This document shows, in pieces, positions 31,218-41,872 of a stretch of 64,000 bases of DNA (position 1 is its first letter; the number at the start of each line of letters is the position of its first letter). Below the pieces are notes generated by a model. The model searched no databases and had not been told where the DNA came from. It worked only from the letters and a program-made list of their open reading frames with translations. The stretch is taken from NCBI GenBank assembly GCA_963580285.1, contig OY757017.1:18121003-18185002 (forward strand). Direction: 5' to 3'. A program made the position numbers and the translations under genes. The DNA is from Lucinisca nassula (Eukaryota; Mollusca; Bivalvia; Lucinida; Lucinidae).

Positions 31218-31864
31218 GATAGAGATTTGGTACCACGTCTATTTCTAATGAGTACTAGGACTAGCATTTTACACATACAAATGTTCAATGAGTCGGTTCT
31301 AACAATTTTTGGGATATGTGTGAGAACTGTGTTATATCCCAAAATCTTTTTTACAGTGAATCATATAGAGAAAAATATGAAAAAAACACACATTATATTT
31401 CTTCCAAACCTAAATTGACACTCAGATAAAATCGTTTTCTGATTTCAGTCAAGTTTGCTATTTTATTTTCTACTACACAAAACTAGATTTTTTTCTATTT
31501 AAATGTTAATAAATAAATAAATCTTTGTTTATGAAGCATAATTTATGTCCAATTTTTGAAGGTATTTGTTTGATAAATATATTGACAGCAGCTGATTATT
31601 ACAGTCAATTATATCCTGTAATCCTTATCAGTTTTATGGCCCCTATAGGTAGCCAGCCCACCAAGACCAAGCCACACCTACTTTTTCTGTTGGTTACCTG
31701 TGCATGTTTAAGCTGGGAACCAGACCCCCGGCATGAAAATTGGTAAGGTCACCAAGCTCAAAAATATCTTTTTAAACAATAAGAGGTCCTGGGGTAATGA
31801 ACGTCATTTGACGTGTCACCAGTAACAATTCTAATTCTGATTCTGTTGAGAAAGGCAAGTTCTC
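31218..31864. other. No supported feature
   Basis: AT-rich DNA with short chance frames. A weak Pal-type GAGTCGGTTCTAAC sits near 31290. Confidence 0.4.
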
Positions 31865-31985
31865 CTTACGGAGGAAGACAATGTAGTTTTTCTCCGGGCA
31901 CTCCGGTTTTCGCCTACCTTTGATGAACGATCGACTCTATGTATGAGAAATATTCTTGAAAAGCTATTTCTTTAGGGAGTCGCTG
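31865..31985 (+). mobile_element. SINE-T 3' fragment
   Basis: TTTCTCCGGGCACTCCGG, TTTTCGCCTACC, GATGAACGATCGACTC and a diverged tail. The tRNA head is absent. Confidence 0.6.
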
Positions 31986-32053
31986 CCTTTTTGTTATTTA
32001 AAAAATATATCTTCAGTTCTGCTACAGTGGCAGGTATATTAGGCCTATGGGTG

Positions 32054-32054
<1 letters not shown>

Positions 32055-32123
<69 letters not shown>
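32055..32123. repeat. (GA)n microsatellite
   Basis: About 34 uninterrupted GA dinucleotides within 32055-32123. Confidence 0.95.
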
Positions 32124-34751
32124 GCTGAGAGAGAAACAGAGCAAAACGAATGCTGGATATGTATCTTTATTTCATAACGTATGATATTCCATTCAAATTC
32201 ATAATATGACATTTGAGCCGACTCATGAGAAAATAGTCCTTAGGATTGTCCGTTATATGAATGATTTATGCGCAGCCACTTAATAGGACCAGAAGCATGG
32301 CTCTTTACCTGGCCCACATTACATGACTGCGAACATCAAAGGCTCTGACGAGACTGCGCGTATGCGCAGGCTAGCCTAAGCCTTTGTTTTTCGCCTTTGT
32401 GATAAGTACCCTTTTCTCATGGGGTGGCTCATTTTAGTGACGTCAGTTCTTAATATTTGCAGTGATATTCATAAAGGTGTGAAATCAACATGAAATTGAT
32501 GATCGACGCAATTATGTAATACAAGATACAGGCGCTGTCATTAAAACCATAAAATTCAACAAATATTAAGCCGGTGCACAGCAAAATCTTCATTTAGACA
32601 TGTGCGTACAGCGAAGACTCACATCAGCCTACGCATCACGCGCAGTCTGGTCTGAGTCTTCTCTTTCCGCCTGGGACAACCTTAGAGTCCTTTGCTATCC
32701 CTCGATTGTCCAGTGAAGACTCTGATCAGACTGCGCGGATGTACATGGCTGATATTAATTTCGCTGTCTTGGAGAGGTCGCTGTTTTCTTGCTGGGTCTA
32801 ATATAAACAAGTTCCAAGAAAATTGCTATTGTCTGATTCACCCATTTAACTAAGACTAAGGTCCCATAAAATGGATATTGGCAAACAGTGCAGAACCAGA
32901 TCAGACGGTCCGGCCATGTGGAGTCTGATCCGGACCTACACTGTTCACATATGCATGCCCCTGCAAACTTCAGTTTTACTCTATGAGTTGGGTGGGGGTT
33001 CTTGCAGATGATTAAAAAATAATATTAATAAAACCAAAGCAGTCCCCATAATTTGGTGGACGCGATCATCTAGGTGATGAGATGCTTGATCAGACACTAT
33101 TTCTTAAAACATTTCTTTTATTTTGTCTTTTGTTCATCCCCATAAAATCGGGAAGGATATGCCTTTACAAACAGTGAACAAACAGTGAAGACCCATTTCA
33201 GACTTATTAACGTCTTGCCTTTGTCTACGTTATTTGCCACTAATCTAGGAGTATTTTTATGTTTTAACACACCAACGTGCAGTAAAACAGCCCGTTTAGA
33301 AGGGTCTGTCCCAAGACTTGCGCCAAGGTGATAAAACATTTTGGTGCCCAACTAATATAAGCATGAATTTTGTCCTGCGCACAACTTTTAAAATAATGTC
33401 CACCCCTGCTCAGAACTTTTAACAACAAAAAATGGCACACTAATAATGTAGGCTGAAAAAATGGCTGATGGCTGTGTAATTTAAATTTTTTAATCGTGCT
33501 CTATTGTTTTGTTACCTCGGACCCTTTTTAGGACACGTCTACATAAATTATAGTTCTCATTGTATATCTATAAGCCTGCGCCGGGAAAGTGTGAATAGAT
33601 AAAGTGACAGGTTCAATATGTCCAAAATAGTGTTGACTGAGTCATTACACTGCTGCTCACAGAAGCTTATCGCTTAAACCTTCCAATCCTATAGACAGGT
33701 TCAAGGTATATACCTATGCAAACAATGTAGTCCAGATGAGGCTCAACATCTACCGTCTCATTAGGATCAACACTGTTTGCAAGTAAGCGAATTATACTCG
33801 GTCCCAATACAAAGAAGGATATTTAAAATCATTATTTTAGAAAATGATCAATTCCTGAACAGAAGGCGAAAGAATGTACTTCAGAAACTCGGAGGTGAAA
33901 GGGTTATTTACCTGTAGAGCAATAAACAGTTTGGCTGACTTATAAACTCATAAATTAACTTAAACCTTAAAATGCCAATCACAAAAATTCTCGGTTGCTT
34001 TGGTGTCAGCTGTTTTGTTGCAAAACATTGTAAACCCAGAGCAGACTGCTACCTGGGGAGCAGTCTGATCGGGATCTACACTAATTGCATGCATGCCAAA
34101 TGTTTTCGAAAGTTTGCAAGTATGAAGGAGACGATATAAAAATGACAATATTTTCAGATGCAGGTTTTCTATGCATCTTAAAGGGCCAAAGGAGTTCTTT
34201 CACAAAACATATGAGCCTGTTCATGACAAAACCTACAATAAGATTAGTACAACCAGCAAAGACTCTGATCAATCTGTATATACATTCAGTCTGGCCAGTC
34301 TTCGCGTGTTGCTCTCTGGCTAATTTGGATGCCTTAAAAGATTCATTCGAACAACAAAGACTCTAATAAGACTGCACAGGCTGTTCTGGGGTTGGCCGCA
34401 ACGGTTCTACTGTTTTTGTCATGCGTAGGCCCAAATATATCAAGCAAACAGTTCAGAGCAGATCTAGATCAGATCTAGGTTCTGAAAAAAAAAACAATAT
34501 AACCCATATGATACTGACGTCCCTTTTGTTGATATACGCAAACAGTCCAGATCCAGAGCATGTCCTGCATCTGATCTGGGACTTTACTGGTCAATCAATT
34601 ATATGCAAACATTATGTCATGCAAACATTATGTCATGCAAAAGAAAACATGCTTATGCCGTACATTACGAAAACATGTTTATTCGTATATATATCTTTAG
34701 ATAAAAAATGTCTGATATTTTTCATAATTCTGATAACAAAAAAGAACCCCC
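32124..34751. other. Low-repeat region with dispersed hairpins
   Basis: No gene recognised. CTGATC-type hairpins occur at about 32884-32945 (CAGTGCAGAACCAGATCAGA / TCTGATCCGGACCTACACTG), 33716-33783, 34028-34085 and less clearly 32585-32765. They are the main recurrent structure in ~2.6 kb. A host intron or regulatory role cannot be shown. Confidence 0.5.
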
Positions 34752-37571
34752 AAACAAGAGGGCCCAATGGCCCTATATCGCTCACCTGTGTTCCAGAAAA
34801 TCATTAGTGTAGGAGACCACTTGACATTGCTATATACTAAATATCTAAGCTCAGGCAAAGCGGTGTCCATGCTTATAAACCCTACTGGTTTCATTGGACA
34901 ACAGGGCTTGAGATGTAATTTCATCTCAATGTCGGGTAAAAGTCCCACAAAATTGGAAGAGGCATCTCCAAATTGACCTATACAGTGTTGACGGGGATGT
35001 AAAACCTCAAATCAAACAAAATCTGTGCTTTATGGTTTTGGAGAAAAAGATTCTTTTTAAGTTTTTTTTTCCAGTATAAGTCTATAGGAGCTAATGAGCC
35101 CTGGGGCTTGGCCAATTTTGACCCAAAGGGCACGGTTGGCAGGATTTATGTAGGCGACCATTTTGTGTTGCTATTTACTAAATATCTAAGGTCTGTACTT
35201 CATGGTTTCAAAGAATTTTGAAGCTTTTTTCCATTATAAGTTTGTTGGAGTTAAGGGGCCACAGGATTTGGACCCCAAGAGATGATTGGCAGGATTCATG
35301 TAGGCGACCACTCGACATTGCTACATGCTAAATACCTAAGCTCATGAACTTATGGTTTCAGAGAAGAAGATTTTTGAAGATTTTTTCCCCCATTTTAAGT
35401 TTTTTTTTGTTTTTTTTTTTTTTTTTCATTATAAGGGCCCTGTGGTTTCAGAGGAGAAGATTTTTGAAGTTTCTCCAATTGTAAGTCTATGGAAACTAAA
35501 GACCCTTGGGGTGTGGCCAATTTGGATCCCAGGGGCATAACTGGCAGGATTTATGTAGGTTGCCACTTGACGTTGCTACAAACTAAAAATCTAAGCTCTG
35601 GGCCTTATGGTTTCATAGAAGAAGATTGTTTAAGTTTTTTTTTCCATTATAAGTCTATTGGAGGTGATGAGCTCGGGCGTGGCCAATTTTGACCCCAGGG
35701 GCAGGGTAAGCAGCATTTATGTAGCTGGCTATTTTATGTTGCTACACACTAAATATCTAAGTTCTGTGCTTCACAGTTTCTGAGAAGAAGGTTTTTGAAG
35801 CTTTTTTCCATTATGAGTCTATGGGAGCTAAGGGGCCCCGGGGCGTGGCCCATTTGGAACCCAGGGGCATGATTATCAGGAAATATATAGGAGACCACTT
35901 GCAGTTGCTACATGCTAAATATCTAAGCTCTGGGCTCTGTGTTTTCAGAGAAGAAGATTTTTGAAGTTTTTTTTTCATTATGCGTCTTTCGGAGTTATGG
36001 GGGTCCCAGGGTGTGGCCCATTTGGACCCCAGGAGCATGATTGGCAGGATTTATGTAGGTGACCACTTGTCATTGCTACATGCTAAATATCTAAGCTCTG
36101 GGCCCTGTGGTTTCAAAGAAGAAGATTATTGAAGCTTTTTTCCATTATGAGTCTAAAGGAGCTAAAGGGCCCGAGGCGTGGCCCCGTTTGGACCCCAGGG
36201 GCATGATTGGCAGGAATTATGTGTGTGACCACTTGCCGTTGCTACATGCGAAATATCTAAGCTCTGAGCCCTGTGGTTTCCGAGAAGAAGATTTTTGAAA
36301 CTTTTTGTTCCATTATGAGTCTATGGGAGCGAAGGGGCCCCAGGGCGTCGCCCATTTGGAACCCAGGGGCATGACTGGCAGGAATTATGTAGGTGACCAC
36401 TTGCCTTTGCTACATGCCAAATATGGCAGCTCTGGGCCCTGTGGTTTCAGAGAAGAAGATTTTTGAAGCTTTTTTCCATTTAGAGTCTATAGGAGCTAAA
36501 CGGCCCCGGGGCGTGGCCCGTTTGGAACCCAGGGGCATGATTGGCAGAAACTATGTAGGTGACCACTTGCCCTTGCTATACGCTAAATATCTAAGCTCTG
36601 GGTCCTGTGGTTTCCGAGAAGAAGATTTTTGAAGCTTTTTGTTCCATTGTGAGTCTATGGGAGCGAAGGGGCCTTGGGGCGTGGCCAATGTGGACCCAAG
36701 GGGCATAATTTGCAGGAAGTATGCAGGTGGCCACTGGCCGTTGCTACATGCTAAATATCTAAGCTCTAGGCCCTGTGGTTTCAGAGAAGAAGATTTTTGA
36801 AGCTTTTTTTCCATTATGAGTCTATGGGAGCTAATGGGCCCCGGGGTGTGGCCAATTTGGACCCTAGGGGCATGACTGGCAGGAATTATGTAGGTTACCA
36901 CTTGCCGTTGCAACATGCCAAATATCGCAGCTCTGGGCCCTGTGGTTTCAGAGGAGAAGATTTTTTAATCTTTTTTCCATTATGAGTCTATAGGAGCTAA
37001 AGGGCCCAGGGGCGTGGCCTGTTTGGATCCCAGGGGCATGATTGGCAGGAATTATGTAGGTGACCACTTGCCCTTGCTATATGCTAAATATCTAAGCTCT
37101 GGGTCCTGTGAAGAAGATTTTTGAAGCTTTTTGTTCCATTGTGAGTCTATGGGAGCGAAGTGGCCTTGGGGCGTGGCCGATGTGGACCCAAGGGGCATAA
37201 TTGGCAGGAATTATGTAGGTGACCACTGGCCGTTGCTACATGCTAAATATCTTAGTTCTGGGCCCTGTGGTTTCAGAGAAGAAGATATTTTATTTTTTTC
37301 CCAATGTAAGTCTATGGGAGCTGTATGTTGCCATAGCAACCAGAATTCCAATCTGATCAGCCCAAAAACCTTATGCAGCCTTTCCCCCTACCTGGTGATG
37401 CTTCTCATGAAATTTGATCAAGATTGACTAGGGGTATAAGAGATTTATTTATTTTAAATTGTTTACGGACGGATGCACGCACGCACGGACGGACGCACGA
37501 CGGACGACGGACGACGGACAAAAAGTGACCACAAAAGCTCACCTTGTCACTACGTGACAGGTGAGCTAAAA
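34752..37571 (+). mobile_element. P1: pearl-like element with about 167-bp tandem repeats
   Basis: 5' end ACAAGAGG followed by palindrome GGGCCCAATGGCCC and ATCGCTCACCTGTG. The centre is a tandem array from about 35100 to 37330 (ten regular units with CTAAATATCTAAGCTCTGGG markers every 161-169 bp after 35752). Then come an ACGG/CGAC-rich tract and a 3' hairpin GCTCACCTTGTCAC / GTGACAGGTGAGC before TAAAAA. The GCTCACCTGT / ACAGGTGAGC ends are inverted repeats. The architecture fits 'pearl' and Helentron-associated non-autonomous elements described from bivalves (established for such families; assignment here inferred). Non-coding. A SINE-A remnant lies at 34852. Confidence 0.75.
34852..35019 (+). 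mobile_element. SINE-A 3' half inside P1
   Basis: From CAGGCAAAGCGGTG to GTAAAACCTCAAATCAAAC, inserted between CTAAGCTC and TCTGTGCTTTATGG, i.e. within the first P1 unit. Confidence 0.8.
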
Positions 37572-37940
37572 ACAGATAGTGGAAACTCATCAGAACCGCC
37601 TCGGCAAGTAACGTGTACCCAACATGTATGACTCAGAGCAGAAAGAAGGAAACACGGGCCTCCGTGGCCTAGTGGATAAGAGCGCTGACTCTTAGTCATT
37701 AGGTCTCTCACCGCCGTAGGTTCGAGCCTCGCTCGGGCCACGTGTGAGACGCCAAATCTGCAACGGAAGGTCAGGTGGTTTTTCTCCGGGTACTCCGGTT
37801 TTCGCCCACCTATGATTAACGATCGGCGCGATATGAGTGAAATAATCTTGAAAGGGCCGTAAAACCAAAACCAAAAAAATAAAAAAAAAGAAAGAAGGAA
37901 AACAGTGTACACCCTTATAAACCCCAGTTCTGTTACATAG
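37572..37940. mobile_element. Decayed Pal-1 MITE hosting a SINE-T
   Basis: Pal-type pieces (AACTCATCAGAACCGCCTCG, then CAGAGCAGAAAGAAGG, then CACCCTTATAAACCCCAG) are split by a complete SINE-T. Confidence 0.6.
37653..37888 (+). mobile_element. SINE-T, complete reference copy
   Basis: Best tRNA-derived SINE in the window. Head GGCCTCCGTGGCCTAGTGG (A-box region) with B-box GGTTCGAGCCTCG. Body CAACGGAAGGTCAGG, CTCCGGGTACTCCGG, GATTAACGATCGGC. Tail CTTGAAAGGGCCGTAAAACC followed by an A-rich run. Flanked by AGAAAGAAGGAAA at 37640-37652 and 37889-37901 (13 bp). It is probably transcribed by RNA polymerase III when active. Confidence 0.92.
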
Positions 37941-39370
37941 ATATTTTTTCATATTCTATTTTTTACTGAATATAAAAAGACAAAAAAGCGGCAAAATTCT
38001 ACAAACAATGATAATAATAATACGTTGTCGACTAATTACTTTAAAACAAATATTTCCAAAAAATACCAAACGCCAATTTTCTGTCAGTAAATGATCATTT
38101 ATTTGTATAAACATTAATTTAAAGTTATTGTAAATAGTAACTGTATGAACGTAGGCAATTTTCGACCGAAAAGTTCAATAGTGCAACTCGGTTCTTGCGC
38201 AATTTTACAAAAACGGGGAAGCAAAAAGATAAACTGTCAGAATAGTCTAACTTATATCTTTGTAAAGTTTGGAAAAATCACTATCTGGATCCAACAGTAT
38301 TTAAAACTTTACAAAATTAATGTAAGAATGAAACTAGTCCAAAATCGGTTGGATACGTTTTCGCTATTTTTAATGACACCATTAAGGGAAATACAGGGCT
38401 GTAACTAAATACAATAGGGAAGCAAGGAGATCTTTTCCAAATCAGACAAAAAATATATCAATAGAAAGCTCTTGGAATTTTCTCCAAAAATATAACAAAA
38501 CTTAAATTCTACATTTAAATATAATAAAGTTATAAAGGTTTAAATGAAGTTTTCCCTATAAAGCTAATGCAAATCGGTTATCATACGGGTAGCATGACTG
38601 TCAGCATGTGTCACGGAAAACCAATAATTATCGGCAATCTCCGGTGAATGTTACCTAAAGTTCCACATGCTACCAATCTATTCATGTATATCAGGTTTCA
38701 GGCTCTAATTTCAATATATTTTTTCAACTATTATGCTGAAAGTTTTTTCATCCACGTTCTTTAAAAGGGCCATGGCTTAGAAAAGGCGCATAAACCTTAG
38801 GATAAAAAATATATATCGTTTTTTTTTATAATATGAATGAAGGTTTAACTCCAGCGAGACGAATCATTCACAAACTGCATGCTTAGTTTTTGAGTGATTC
38901 GCCGAAGTTTCCACATCGATAAAATCCACAAAAAAGATAATTAATTCCTTATAATTCCAACTTTGGCATAGAAACGTTAAAATGCCATCAAAATGGTAAA
39001 TGTTAGGAATTCTTTCGAAAGCGTTAGAATAAACTTGCCACGGGTCACGGCGGAATAATTATTCAATTAGAAGCTGACATCATTGAAAGAAGCCCAAGCG
39101 AAAAAGAAAAATAAAATAAAAAAAAAATACTTGAAGGTTTTAAATTCAGTTTATTTATCAACTAAAATTTACTATATCAACAGTTCCCCATCTTTTAATC
39201 GAAAGCTTTTGGTGGCGTTTTATATACGATGCGGGTTCTAAACGTGCTCTTTGACGTCACGTTATATTACCATCTGTCGCTGTTTGAAATAGTTTGGAGA
39301 TTCTTGTTTATGGAGTTTATCGAAGTATAAAACTTGTATTTCAACAAATCAAAACGCTCGAAATGTACAT
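37941..39370. other. AT-rich sequence with a T330 scrap
   Basis: 38690-38830 resembles a T330 unit (CTACCAATCTATTC, GGCTCTAATTTC, AAAAGGGCCATGG). The remainder, including a chance open frame at 38145-38408, shows no recognised motif. Confidence 0.5.
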
Positions 39371-39634
39371 CATCACGTGAACAAGTCCGTGAAATAAAGA
39401 CCCCCCCCCCCTAAACCCCACTTTATATAGAGAACACTGGGGTTTAGGGAGTAAAACTTATTTTCCTTATTTCTGCTCCTAGACACAGGTTGTGGGCACT
39501 CGTTAGAACCGCCTTAACCTATGTTTGGAGTGTGAATAAGAAAAATATTACAACTTTTCACCAGAAAAATTACCTTTTTTGAGGTTTGAAAAATGCACTA
39601 TATCACACGGATATGTTATCTTAATGTAACGATG
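39371..39634. mobile_element. Pal-2 MITE cut by a LINE end
   Basis: CATCACGTGAACAAGTCCG start, eroded hairpin, and ATATGTTATCTTAATG right end. The sequence just past its right end was duplicated by insertion of a LINE fragment. Confidence 0.7.
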
Positions 39635-39765
39635 AATCATTCTGACTTTTTACTTTTAATATCATCATAATTATTCTTGCCGTTTAACCATTAACCGTTT
39701 GACGCTTATGACCCACAAAGAGGGTTGACGCGTCGTTAAACATGAAATCATCATCATCATCATCA
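39635..39765 (+). mobile_element. 3' end of the I-like LINE, second copy
   Basis: 131-bp, 5'-truncated copy carrying TTAACCATTAACCGTTTGAC, GACGCGTCG and an (ATC)n tail, matching the 3' end of the LINE at 9336. It is flanked by TAATGTAACGATG at 39622-39634 and 39766-39778, a 13-bp duplication. It confirms the true 3' terminus of the I-like LINE. Confidence 0.9.
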
Positions 39766-40024
39766 TAATGTAACGATGGAGAATTGGAATGATGACACAT
39801 CCATATATAGAAACTCAAAAACCTTGCATGCATGATTCAAAAGTTAACCTAAGCATCAAAATGCGTGTCGAGCAACCCAGAGGCAATATGATCTTTCCAA
39901 ACACTTTGGGGTGGGGCCATAAGACCAGTTTTCGTTACTTACTGGTGTCTTATTTTTATTATCATCACGTGCACAAGTCCGTGAAATTAGTACTGTTAAC
40001 TTCCTTCAGTTACCTACCCTGGTA

Positions 40025-40450
40025 GAGTCGACTCTTTGGCTCTGCGGTTAGAGTACTGGACTGTCACCCGAGCGGCCCGGGTTCGAATCCCACCATAGGC
40101 GGGGATTTTTTCAGGCTATGCTTCTTTCCTTTGTTACGGCTTTCGTAAGATGGGGCTGGTCCGGGATCGGACTTTATTTAGCCGAAAATGGCTTCGTGCC
40201 GAAGTCGGCTTCACGTCATCATAGAAAGTGATGACTTCCATGAAGAGGGGGTTAGTTACCTCCCTTCAGTTACCTACCTTGGTAGATTATATGCATACGT
40301 ATAAGTTTATCACCACTCTCTGACAACTGCGTCAGGAAGTCGACTCTTTTGCTAAGCGGTTAGAGCACTGGACTATAACCCGAGCGGCCCGGGTTCGAAT
40401 CCCACCTTAGGCGGGGATTTTTTCAGGCTATGCTTCTTTCGTTTGTTACG
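40025..40450 (+). mobile_element. Two copies of a tRNA-headed SINE
   Basis: Heads at about 40027-40100 and 40343-40413, each with GCGGTTAGAG-type A-box and the B-box in CGGCCCGGGTTCGAATCCCA, followed by GGCGGGGATTTTTTCAGGC. The first head's anticodon-loop position reads CTGTCAC, compatible with descent from tRNA-Asp(GTC); the second has CTATAAC. Flanking acceptor pairing is poor and SINE body follows, so neither is called as a tRNA gene. Between them lies the first copy's body, which includes CGTAAGATGGGGCTGG. Confidence 0.75.
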
Positions 40451-40454
40451 GATT

Positions 40455-40735
40455 TCATGTCGTAAGAGTACCCATTAACCCCACTTTCTATAGAAATAAC
40501 TGGGGTTTACGGGGATATACAATATTATTTCTGCTCAAAGACATAGGTTGTGGGTACTCGTTAGAACCGCCTCAATGAGACGGTTCTAACTAGCATCCAC
40601 AACCTATGTTTGCAGAATAAATATGAAAAAATCACGGATTTTCATCAGAAAAGTAGCCATTTTAGTAGATGGGGAAAATGCTCCTTGTCGCACGGTAATC
40701 GTCATGCATTACGATAACACACGTGCGCTAAAATG
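40455..40735. mobile_element. Pal-2 MITE
   Basis: ATAACTGGGGTTTACGGGG, a clean hairpin GTTAGAACCGCCTC / GAGACGGTTCTAAC, and right end CATTACGATAACACACGTGCG in inverted form. The left end is replaced by SINE sequence. Confidence 0.7.
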
Positions 40736-40744
40736 GTGTCACTC

Positions 40745-41012
40745 CTTAAAAGTCCCTGTCAACACTGTTTAAATCCTTTTGGAGACATTGCTTCCAATTT
40801 TATGGGACTTTTACAAGACCTTACGATGAAGCGACATCTCAAGCCCTGCAACCCAATGAAACCAATAGTTTTTTTAATGCATAGACGGTTCGACACGCAC
40901 CACTTTGCCTGTGCAGGCTAAGACCTTAGCGGTTTACCAATACTCATGTGCAGTCGGTTTCAGCGCTATGTAGAAGCACCATGCAGCCCAATCTATTTCT
41001 CCTAGCGCCAAA
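40745..41012 (-). mobile_element. SINE-A, old copy
   Basis: Clearly SINE-A (AGTCCCTGTCAACACTG, CCAATTTTATGGGACTTTTA, GGTTTACCAATACTC) but with many substitutions, i.e. one of the oldest copies. Confidence 0.8.
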
Positions 41013-41332
41013 TCTTTTAAAAGGCTTCTGACTCTAAAAGGAAGCAATTTTATAGGAATGACCCCCAAACAAAATTGCTCAAAATATTTTTCTTAATTAA
41101 TTGAGCATGATGCCCACCAGAACTAAAACTCTCGAACCCCAAAACACAAACCTCAAAATGACTTCTACTCCTCAACAGCCAGACTGATTTTGAAATAATT
41201 TCACAGAACTGTTCCTTGGGTCAACCAAAATTGCTCAACCCCTCTACTTCACCATATATCACCTACAATTTCATTTGTACAATATGGATCAGGTGAGCGA
41301 TCCAGGGCCATCATGCCCTATTGTTTCCGTTT
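41013..41332 (-). mobile_element. P6: truncated pearl-like element
   Basis: Its right edge, read on the minus strand, is ACAATAGGGCATGATGGC then CCTGGATCGCTCACCTGATC: the pearl-like 5' end with palindrome AGGGCATGATGGCCCT. The 300 bp to the left are non-repetitive body. The 3' half is missing. Confidence 0.6.
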
Positions 41333-41344
41333 TAATGCTCTTTC

Positions 41345-41430
41345 TAGATACTCAACCACCGATTGTTAATCAGAGATGGGCGAAAACCAGAGTACCGAAA
41401 AAAATCACCTGACCTACCTTTGGAGAATAG
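41345..41430 (-). mobile_element. SINE-T fragment
   Basis: GATTGTTAATCAGAGATGGG, then CGAAAACCAGAGTACC and ATCACCTGACC: the middle of SINE-T on the minus strand. Confidence 0.65.
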
Positions 41431-41435
41431 AAGTG

Positions 41436-41800
41436 GAGGCAATGATCAGGAATCGATACAATCAACCCACAGCTCCCATCAGAGACACCAAAGGGAAAGA
41501 AGCACAAACCTAATGGAAACATCAATAGCGGAAAGCCAAAAGAACAGTTACTTTCCTACAAAATGGCCAATAGGCTATCCAAAATAAAATAACATAAGCG
41601 ACACCAACGTCGAAAGACAGACCATAACAAAAATAAACCGCGACAGAACAGCATTGGAACGGTCAGCGGAAACGAATTCCACTGGGGTTGAAGGAGGGGC
41701 TTAAATCGATTTTACATGGCCACAATCCTCGCCCTTACTTCCGTCGCGATTAAGAGAAATAATTTGTTCAGTCCAAATAAAGGCCTCCGTATCTGTTTAC
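41436..41800 (-). mobile_element. LINE-B 3' UTR, diverged subfamily
   Basis: Begins near ATGATCAGGAATCGATACAA and contains CAGTTACTTTCC, CACTGGGGT and GGCCACAATCCTCGCCCTTA. It is more diverged than the other LINE-B tails and similar to 54536 and 54945, so it marks an older subfamily. Confidence 0.75.
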
Positions 41801-41872
41801 TAAGATTTCAATTGATCGCGCGTTACTGACATAAAAGGATTTAGCATCATACATTTTGTAAAACATATACAA

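Noticed and set aside
35489..37427. Open frames with repeated GRNYVGDHLPLLHAKYLSSG in P1
   Set aside because: Same reason: the ~167-bp unit is read through in one frame. Frames shift between units and no start or domain is conserved.
37550..37952. Open frames of 86-120 codons on the minus strand
   Set aside because: They are antisense translations of SINE-T, and the same peptide pieces appear at 15204-15583 and 18636-19227 in other SINE-T copies.
40027..40413. Two tRNA-Asp-like genes
   Set aside because: Good A- and B-box-like sequences, but acceptor stems do not pair well and a common SINE body follows both, so they are SINE heads.
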